Positions 1 through 4,498 of a stretch of 5,274 bases of DNA are shown piece after piece. Within the stretch, counting starts at the first letter, position 1, and every line of letters begins with the position of its first letter. Both the position numbers and the translations under genes were made by a program. The stretch spans positions 1 to 5,274 of the forward strand of contig CAOKUH010000099.1 in NCBI GenBank assembly GCA_948472605.1. The letters run 5' to 3'. This DNA is from an uncultured Mycoplasmatota bacterium. GTDB taxonomy: Bacteria; Bacillota_I; Bacilli_A; RF39; UBA660. Below the pieces are notes generated by a model that was not told the DNA's origin, searched no databases, and saw nothing but the letters and a program-made list of their open reading frames with translations.

Positions 1-283
1 TTTCTAAACTGATATTATAACTTACTTCACTATTACATGTATTTTCGATTTTAAAAGTATATGGTTCTAAGTTAGAGGCTTCATTATCTGTTATTGGATA
101 GGCATTTCTTAAATTAATTGCATCACTTTCATCAGTAAGCGTTAACTTTAAACAACCACTTGTTATGGTATTTATTCCTTCTTGAGCTATATTTACATTC
201 CATAAAGCGAATGAAACTCCTACAACTAGAACTATTAAAGCTATTACTCCTATACTTAAATATATTTTATTTTTATTATCCAT
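1..283 (-). CDS. Exported TasA/camelysin-like surface protein, C-terminus cut by window edge
   Basis: Ninety-four residues are visible, starting at ATG 281-283; the frame is still open at base 2. AAAGAGG (complement of 291-297) lies 7 bases before the ATG and supports this start. Residues 1-6 are short and lysine-containing (MDNKNK). A hydrophobic segment at about 7-28 follows, ending in GVSFALW, and then a mature region rich in Asn, Thr and Ser. Cys44 (in TSGCLKLTL) and Cys83 (in IENTCNSE) could form a disulfide outside the cell. A single N-terminal hydrophobic segment ending in an FALW or FAWF-like motif, followed by a beta-rich domain, resembles SipW-dependent TasA/CalY-type proteins; I infer an exported or surface-anchored structural protein. 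It may be related to the protein at the right edge. The transporter or signal peptidase partner is not visible. Other exported beta-sandwich families remain possible. Confidence 0.8.
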   Translation of the reverse strand, partial: MDNKNKIYLSIGVIALIVLVVGVSFALWNVNIAQEGINTITSGCLKLTLTDESDAINLRNAYPITDNEASNLEPYTFKIENTCNSEVSYNISLE

Positions 284-431
284 AATACTGCCTCTTTCTT
301 ATATATCTTATAAATCAGTTGTTTACAAATACTTTTTTAATAACAATAAAACGGCTTTAAGAAGTACTTAAAGATACTCTCTTTACTATTATTTAGTTTA
401 TCATACATGTATTACAAAATGCAATGCACAC

Positions 432-466
432 ATAAAAAATTATCCATTCAACAGATAATTTTTTAT
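432..466 (-). terminator. Rho-independent terminator overlapping the RNase J-like stop codon
   Basis: A perfect 13-bp inverted repeat pairs 432-444 with 454-466 around a 9-base loop. Each arm carries a run of six A or T, so read on the minus strand the hairpin ends in TTTTTTAT, as a terminator should. The TAA stop of the RNase J-like gene (463-465) lies inside the stem. The symmetry means it could also stop plus-strand transcription, but no plus-strand gene reads into it. The U-run is part of the stem, and the stem has only one G-C pair, which could weaken it. Confidence 0.72.
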
Positions 467-2097
467 ACTTCTTGAACGACAGCTATAATCATCGGCTTAC
501 ATTCAGTTTCTTCAAATAAATATTTACTTAAATCAGTTCTAATTTCAATTTTAATTTTATTAAAATCAACAAAGTTATCAACGATATTACGTGTTATTAT
601 ATCTTCTGATAAACGTTTTATTTCTCTAATTATTTCTTTAGAATCTTTTACATATATAAATCCTCTTGTTGTTACCTCAGGTCCTACTAATAACGATTTA
701 TCTTTTTTACTTAAAGTGGCACTAATTAAAACTATACCATTTTCACTTAACATTTCTCGATCTTTTATAACAAGTTCTCCAACATCATCACTAGATTTTC
801 CATCAATTAATATATCATTAACTTTAATACGTTCTGTTGTTTCTTTTAAAACTCCATCTTCGATTAAGACAATATCACCATTTTGTTTTAAAATAATATT
901 TTCTTTAGGCAATCCTAAACTACTTGCTAAATTAGCATTTTCAACTAAATATCTATACTCTCCTTTAACAGGCATATAATATTTAGGGTTCGTTAGTTTT
1001 AACATTAACATTAAATCTTCACTTGATGCATGATGTAAAATATTTTTATCATTTGGAATTGAAACAATACGGCATCCTAAAATAGATAATTCATTTTCTA
1101 TTTTAACTAATAGTTTCTCATTACTATCATATCTTGGTTCTGCAAAAATAATAGTATCAGTAGGTTTTAAACTAATATATTTATCATAACCATTCATTAC
1201 TTTACTAATAGAAGCATATGGATTTTCTTTATCATCACATAAAAGTAAAATTGCATCTTCATCATCTATATTTGATAAGTCACCTAGTAAATTATCTGGA
1301 AAATTTAAATATCCTTCTTTTTTGGCAAAAGATACAACGTTCTGTAGTTTTTTGCCCATTAAAACAATTTTACGATGCTTATTTAATGCACTATTAAAAA
1401 TATCTTGGATAGTATATAAATGAGTTGGTAATACCAAAAACAATAATCTTTTTTCATACTTATTTATGATATCTTTAAAAAAGTCTTCTAAACGATGGGA
1501 TGGTGATGTATGCCCTACTTTTTCTGAAAAAGTTGATTCAGATAATAAACATAAAACACCTTGCTTTCCAACATATGCAATACGTCCTAAATCCATGTCA
1601 TAATATCCTGTCATTTTTGAATCAATGATAAAATCTCCTGTATAGCAAATTGCTCCATCTTTAGTATTTATTACATACATAACTGAATCAGGACAGCTAT
1701 GTGATACTGTTATTGGAAAAATACTGACACTTCCAAAATTTAATTTTTTATGAGGTGCTATTTCATTAATATTTTTTTCTGGTACACCAGAATTTAAAAG
1801 TTCATATTTTGTAAACTTAGTTGCAAATAATTTAACTTCAGGAATATTTTTTACTAAATCACTTACTCCACCCATATTTTCATAATGACCATGGGTTAAA
1901 AATATCCCTTTAATTCTTTTACGATTTTTAACTAAATATTCAAAATCAGGAATAATATAGTCAATCCCTAACATATTACCTGATGCATATTTTAAACCGC
2001 AATCAAAAACAAAAATACTTTTATCAATCTCTATTATATAATTATTTTTACCATTTTCATCTAGTCCACCCAAACTAAAAATTTTAATTTTACTCAT
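463..2097 (-). CDS. RNase J family beta-CASP protein, J2-like, altered active site
   Basis: This 544-residue protein has the usual RNase J length and domain order: metallo-beta-lactamase core, beta-CASP insert (about 200-350), rest of the core, and a C-terminal domain (about 425-544). RNase J enzymes are cytoplasmic 5'-exo/endoribonucleases in RNA decay and rRNA or mRNA maturation. Seen here: LTHGHYENMGG at 67-77, SHSCPDS at 132-138 (His133), YTGDF with Asp155, LSESTFSE at 185-192, HHASSEDL at 355-362, VKGEYR at 377-382, DVGELV and RGFIYV near the end. The metal motif HxHxDH reads H69-G-H71-Y-E73-N74, and the HGEYR histidine is Lys378, so several expected ligands are replaced. The usual TGSQGEP stretch reads CDDKENP (287-293). 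This resembles the degenerate RNase J2 partner rather than J1; activity is probably reduced or lost. AGAGAGG (complement of 2104-2110), 6 bases upstream, supports the ATG. It has its own promoter and is transcribed away from the 210-residue gene. Confidence 0.93.
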   Translation of the reverse strand: MSKIKIFSLGGLDENGKNNYIIEIDKSIFVFDCGLKYASGNMLGIDYIIPDFEYLVKNRKRIKGIFLTHGHYENMGGVSDLVKNIPEVKLFATKFTKYELLNSGVPEKNINEIAPHKKLNFGSVSIFPITVSHSCPDSVMYVINTKDGAICYTGDFIIDSKMTGYYDMDLGRIAYVGKQGVLCLLSESTFSEKVGHTSPSHRLEDFFKDIINKYEKRLLFLVLPTHLYTIQDIFNSALNKHRKIVLMGKKLQNVVSFAKKEGYLNFPDNLLGDLSNIDDEDAILLLCDDKENPYASISKVMNGYDKYISLKPTDTIIFAEPRYDSNEKLLVKIENELSILGCRIVSIPNDKNILHHASSEDLMLMLKLTNPKYYMPVKGEYRYLVENANLASSLGLPKENIILKQNGDIVLIEDGVLKETTERIKVNDILIDGKSSDDVGELVIKDREMLSENGIVLISATLSKKDKSLLVGPEVTTRGFIYVKDSKEIIREIKRLSEDIITRNIVDNFVDFNKIKIEIRTDLSKYLFEETECKPMIIAVVQEV

Positions 2098-2156
2098 AAT
2101 TAACCTCTCTTTTCTAAAATTTAAAATTTATTTATTATTTAAAGTTTTTTGCAACG

Positions 2157-2216
2157 AATTAATTATAGCAAAAAAACTAATTAATTACAAGAAACAAAAT
2201 TTGCTAGTTAATTAAT
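2157..2216. promoter_or_regulatory. Cluster of three TTAATTA-type elements over the RNase J-like promoter
   Basis: Near-identical AT elements lie at 2157-2165 (AATTAATTA), 2178-2187 (TAATTAATTA) and 2208-2216 (TTAATTAAT). The first overlaps the -10 box, the second the -35 box and spacer, and the third lies just upstream. Centre-to-centre distances of roughly 21 and 30 bases are near two and three helical turns, which would suit a repressor binding one face of the DNA. This is suggestive only: such words are common by chance at this base composition. Confidence 0.25.
2162..2190 (-). promoter_or_regulatory. Sigma-A type promoter of the RNase J-like gene
   Basis: Read on the minus strand there is TTGTAA (complement of 2185-2190), a 17-base spacer, and TATAAT (complement of 2162-2167) preceded by TGC, giving the extended -10 TGCTATAAT. 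The -10 box is a perfect match to consensus, the spacing is ideal, and the -35 matches 4 of 6. Transcription would start near 2155, leaving an A/T-rich leader of nearly 60 bases before the ATG at 2097. Confidence 0.75.
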
Positions 2217-2311
2217 GATTAAAGTTACTAATTTTACTATTTCAAATATGATTTTAATCTGTCGGAAAATTTAATTTTTAATGATTTGTTAATCTTCTTA
2301 TTATAATTCTA

Positions 2312-2320
2312 TGCTATAAT
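2312..2320 (+). promoter_or_regulatory. Extended -10 promoter of the 210-residue gene
   Basis: TGCTATAAT is a perfect extended -10 element. No good -35 box lies 16-18 bases upstream (the nearest, TTGTTA at 2286-2291, is 23 bases away), so the promoter probably depends on the TG extension. The start point would fall near 2327, right at the AGGAGG ribosome binding site (2328-2333), so the leader is very short. A second TATAAT at 2302-2307 could serve instead and would give a slightly longer leader. Confidence 0.6.
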
Positions 2321-2339
2321 TATTATTAGGAGGCTAGTT

Positions 2340-2972
2340 ATGAAAGAATCTGGATTAAAAAATGTAAGAAATAAATATAATAGAATAAAAAATGAGCAGG
2401 AAACTTTAAAATCTTATAAAAATGAATTAGAAGAATTAGCAAAGGATGTAAAAGTAAAAAGATTTGTAGAACATACTATTAATAGTAATTTTATTATGGT
2501 TTTTATGGGTAGTTATATTAAAAAAAGTTCTGAAAACCAAAATGATAGTTATATCACCTATGAAAGAGACCCAGATGTTAGTTATAGGTTATATATGGAT
2601 TTGGAAACAACAGAATGCTATAAGATTGATAAAAATAAATGTTTAGAATTTGAAACTGAACATTTAACACTATATCTTCCTATTTCGGAATATACAGAAG
2701 AGGAATACTATAAAAAATATAGTGAACTACAAAAATGGTTTAGAGCACAATTAATTTATCGTTCTCAGTCTGATATTATTAAGGAATTGCAAGAAAAATA
2801 TGAAATAAAACATAAAAAGATTTATCCTTATTTTTACAAAATTGATACTATAACAGATTTACCGATTAATGAATATGTAAATAGATATCCTGCAGATGGA
2901 TTCATAGAGAATTATTGTTTGTCTAGCGAAGAACTTATGAGAGTTAAATTATATAGAAAACAATTGAATTAA
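2340..2972 (+). CDS. Conserved-looking hypothetical protein with N-terminal coiled coil
   Basis: This is a 210-residue, probably cytoplasmic protein with no signal peptide or membrane segment. AGGAGG at 2328-2333, 6 bases before the ATG, fixes the start. Residues 1-42 are highly charged and heptad-like (KYNRIKNEQETLKSYKNELEEL), predicting a coiled coil. A hydrophobic strand follows (FIMVFMGSYIK, 51-61), then DPDVSYRLYMDLE (77-89) and an EFETEHLTLYLP segment (103-114). The last 95 residues are rich in Tyr, Glu and Lys with no motif I know. The MGSY...DYRLY-like...FE.EH pattern recalls an uncharacterised family I associate with uncultured Bacilli genomes, where the N-terminus is also helical; this is from memory and unverified. 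No catalytic triad, metal site or DNA-binding helix-turn-helix is evident. It is a single-gene unit with its own promoter and terminator, divergent from the RNase J-like gene. Function unknown. Confidence 0.85.
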   Translation: MKESGLKNVRNKYNRIKNEQETLKSYKNELEELAKDVKVKRFVEHTINSNFIMVFMGSYIKKSSENQNDSYITYERDPDVSYRLYMDLETTECYKIDKNKCLEFETEHLTLYLPISEYTEEEYYKKYSELQKWFRAQLIYRSQSDIIKELQEKYEIKHKKIYPYFYKIDTITDLPINEYVNRYPADGFIENYCLSSEELMRVKLYRKQLN

Positions 2973-3008
2973 ATATTTTACATGGTTAATATTACCTATC
3001 AAAATTCG

Positions 3009-3031
3009 ATACTATTCTATAGTATTTTTTT
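3009..3031 (+). terminator. Terminator of the 210-residue gene
   Basis: ATACTAT (3009-3015) and ATAGTAT (3019-3025) form a perfect 7-bp stem with a 3-base loop, and seven consecutive T residues (3025-3031) follow on the plus strand. It starts 37 bases after the TAA of the 210-residue gene. The stem has a single C-G pair, so it is weak on its own, but position and U-run are right. Confidence 0.6.
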
Positions 3032-3053
3032 ATTCAAAAATTTAAAAAATCAT

Positions 3054-3097
3054 AAAAAAAATACTAAATTTATAACTATAATATTTTTAGTATTTTT
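3054..3097 (-). terminator. Terminator of the ssb operon, possibly bidirectional
   Basis: The arms 3057-3068 and 3086-3097 are perfectly complementary over 12 bp with a 17-base loop. On the minus strand the second arm runs into eight T residues (complement of 3054-3061), 64 bases beyond the stop codon at 3161. On the plus strand the hairpin ends in five T residues, so it could back up the plus-strand terminator just before it. The stem has a single G-C pair. Confidence 0.6.
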
Positions 3098-3160
3098 AAA
3101 TTAATATTTTAAACAAAATATATGAAGGTATTATTTTTTATAATCATATTTAATATTATT

Positions 3161-3946
3161 TTATTTTTGATTTTTTTCAGAAATTAATTCACTTAAAGAA
3201 ATTATATTTAAACCTTTAAATTCTATTTCTTTTATTAAAAGTTTTAAATTATCTAAGGTAGCTGTTTTTTTTATCAAAATTATTGAACCACTATCTAACT
3301 TTTTTTTAGCTTCTATAATATTATTAGCTCCTAAAGAAAAAGTTTCTTCCACTAAATATTTTTTTTCTTTAATACAAAAATCTTTATCTACTAATTTTAT
3401 ATAACAAATATTTTTATTTTGATTATTTTTATTTAAAAGACTTTCTACATTGCTATATTTATTTGTATCACTATTTATTTGTTCAAAGTAATTATTACTT
3501 TCATAAGTTTGTTCTGTTACTAAAATATTTGCTGTCTTTTTATTTTCTTTTAAATATTTTTTTAGGATATTATTTCCATCTTCTAATATTATTGCTACTG
3601 ATTTTTTTTCTTTATTTCCTTCTTTGATAATTTTATCTTTATTATCTTCTAAAGAAATTTCTGGTTTAACGTCATCAAATATTAAATAATATTCATTAAA
3701 TATTCCAAATGCTTTCATATTAACAAAACTCTTAGTTGCATTAACCATTCTTCCCATAATACCAGGAATAATATAATTATCTTTAATTGAGGCATTAGAA
3801 GCATTTACAAAATATGCATCTTCTATAGTTTTAATAGTTTGCATTATAGGGCTTTTATTTTGCATTATAATGGCTATTTTCTCAGTATAATAAAAGCTAA
3901 ATAACATAATTGCAATAAGTCCAATGGGTTTATATAATTTTTTCAA
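3161..3946 (-). CDS. Membrane-anchored divergent polysaccharide deacetylase-like protein, probably inactive
   Basis: This 261-residue protein is numbered from TTG 3944-3946; an in-frame GTG at 3953-3955 would add three residues. One hydrophobic segment (about 5-20, after KKLYK) suggests an N-in signal anchor with the rest outside. A linker contains TEK and SPIM (about 21-35) and a DDVKPEISLEDN stretch (91-102). The remainder follows a NodB (carbohydrate esterase 4) outline: VAIILEDG (117-124) sits where VALTFDDG belongs, then LKKYLKENKKTANILVTEQ (128-146), matching the ATFFVTG region, and at the end GSIILIKKT...LKLLIKEIEFKGLNIISLSELISE (220-257), matching the GSIILLH...T..L..L..GY..VSLSEL end. 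The first catalytic Asp is Glu122, no HxxxH motif follows, and the C-terminal His is Lys226 or nearby. I infer a pseudo-deacetylase that may bind cell wall glycan or a partner. It is Lys/Asn-rich and lies 24 bases after ssb. Confidence 0.75.
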   Translation of the reverse strand: MKKLYKPIGLIAIMLFSFYYTEKIAIIMQNKSPIMQTIKTIEDAYFVNASNASIKDNYIIPGIMGRMVNATKSFVNMKAFGIFNEYYLIFDDVKPEISLEDNKDKIIKEGNKEKKSVAIILEDGNNILKKYLKENKKTANILVTEQTYESNNYFEQINSDTNKYSNVESLLNKNNQNKNICYIKLVDKDFCIKEKKYLVEETFSLGANNIIEAKKKLDSGSIILIKKTATLDNLKLLIKEIEFKGLNIISLSELISEKNQK

Positions 3947-3950
3947 AAAA

Positions 3951-3957
3951 ATCACCT
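3951..3957 (-). promoter_or_regulatory. Ribosome binding site that favours the TTG start
   Basis: On the minus strand this reads AGGTGAT, which can pair with the AUCACCU part of the 16S rRNA tail. The AGG core lies 8 bases before TTG 3944-3946, a good distance. The upstream candidate start, GTG 3953-3955, is inside this site and has only A/T-rich sequence before it, so TTG is the better start. Confidence 0.55.
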
Positions 3958-3970
3958 AATTAAATATATG

Positions 3971-4318
3971 TTAGTTTTTACTTTCTTTTTCCGAATTTTT
4001 ATTTGAAGATGATAAAAATGTTATTTTTTCTGCTATTACTTCCATAATAAATCTTTTATTTTTTTCTTCATCTTCATAACTTCTTGTTTGTAATCTTCCT
4101 TTTATTCCTAATACATCTCCAGTATGACAATATTCAAATGTATTTAAAGCAATATTATTCCATAACACGCAACGAATAAAATCAGTTTCATAAATTCCTT
4201 CACTATTTTTAAAAGGTCTATTCACAGCTATAGTTATAACGCTTCTTTGTTTTTCGCTATCTAATGCTACAACTTCTGGATCAGCGCAAAGTCTACCAAC
4301 TAAAATTACTTGATTCAT
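3971..4318 (-). CDS. ssb: Short single-stranded DNA-binding protein without acidic tail
   Basis: This 115-residue protein is a bacterial SSB OB-fold: MNQVILVGRLCADPE at 1-15, ITIAVNRPFKN at 28-38, ETDFIRCVLW at 44-53, GDVLGIKGRLQTRSYE at 67-82, and EVIAEKITFL at 93-102. The aromatic and basic residues expected to contact ssDNA (Phe36, Trp53, Arg79, Tyr81) are present. It ends in SSSNKNSEKESKN, so it lacks both the long Gly/Pro-rich linker and the acidic Asp/Phe tip that recruits DNA repair proteins. In length and ending it is closer to B. subtilis SsbB (about 113 residues, competence-linked) than to the essential SsbA. It does not sit between rpsF and rpsR, where the main Bacillota ssb is usually found, so it is probably a paralogue or a reduced version. 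AAAGGAGG (complement of 4327-4334), 8 bases upstream, is a strong ribosome binding site. It leads the operon with the deacetylase-like gene. Confidence 0.95.
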   Translation of the reverse strand: MNQVILVGRLCADPEVVALDSEKQRSVITIAVNRPFKNSEGIYETDFIRCVLWNNIALNTFEYCHTGDVLGIKGRLQTRSYEDEEKNKRFIMEVIAEKITFLSSSNKNSEKESKN

Positions 4319-4342
4319 TTGTTAGTCCTCCTTTCTGATGCC

Positions 4343-4371
4343 ACTTTAACAGATGAAAAATTAGAAGGCAA
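4343..4371 (-). promoter_or_regulatory. Candidate promoter of the ssb operon
   Basis: On the minus strand TTGCCT (complement of 4366-4371) is followed by a 17-base spacer and TAAAGT (complement of 4343-4348), the latter preceded by TGT as an extended -10. Each box matches 4 of 6 consensus bases. It lies between the upstream gene's terminator and the ssb ribosome binding site, where a promoter is needed. Transcription would start near 4336, just before the AAAGGAGG site. Confidence 0.42.
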
Positions 4372-4396
4372 ATTACGGATTTAGGAATTTACAAAT

Positions 4397-4434
4397 AAAA
4401 AAAAGAGCAATTCTTTGTAAAATTTACCTCTTTT
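4397..4434 (-). terminator. Probable terminator of the right-edge surface gene
   Basis: AAAAGAG (4401-4407) and CTCTTTT (4428-4434) form a 7-bp stem; the 20-base loop contains a smaller palindrome, GTAAAATTTAC (4417-4427). On the minus strand the stem continues into an uninterrupted T-run (complement of 4397-4404, four bases of which are in the stem). It sits 65 bases after the stop codon at 4499. The large loop lowers confidence. Confidence 0.5.
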
Positions 4435-4449
4435 AGAATAATTAATCAA

Positions 4450-4469
4450 AATTGAAGCAAATTGAAGCA
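4450..4469. repeat. 10-bp tandem repeat, two copies
   Basis: AATTGAAGCA occurs twice in direct succession at 4450-4459 and 4460-4469, in the 3' untranslated region between the right-edge gene and its terminator. Two short copies could be replication slippage; no role is evident. Confidence 0.7.
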
Positions 4470-4498
4470 GAATTAGCATAATTTTATTTTTTATATAA

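Noticed and set aside
300..328. Minus-strand TTGTAA - 17 bases - TATATA before the left-edge gene
   Set aside because: The spacing is right, but transcription would start inside the AAAGAGG ribosome binding site, so I do not call it as the promoter. I see no better candidate in 284-431.
716..979. Plus-strand open frame of 87 codons
   Set aside because: It lies wholly antisense to the well-supported RNase J-like gene, has no ribosome binding site, and its protein is a low-complexity Ser/Ile/Phe/Leu mix typical of a shadow frame.
4316..4380. Minus-strand frame reading IRNLPSNFSSVKVASERRTNK and ending in a TGA that overlaps the ssb ATG
   Set aside because: An ATGA overlap suggests translational coupling, but the frame is closed by TAA just upstream, offers only an ATC or TTG start without a ribosome binding site, and the same bases fit a promoter and leader better.
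4337..4384. Plus-strand stretch DATLTDEKLEGKLRI that looks protein-like
   Set aside because: It has no start codon or ribosome binding site, and the frame closes shortly upstream at 4301-4303, so it is probably chance or at most a very old remnant.
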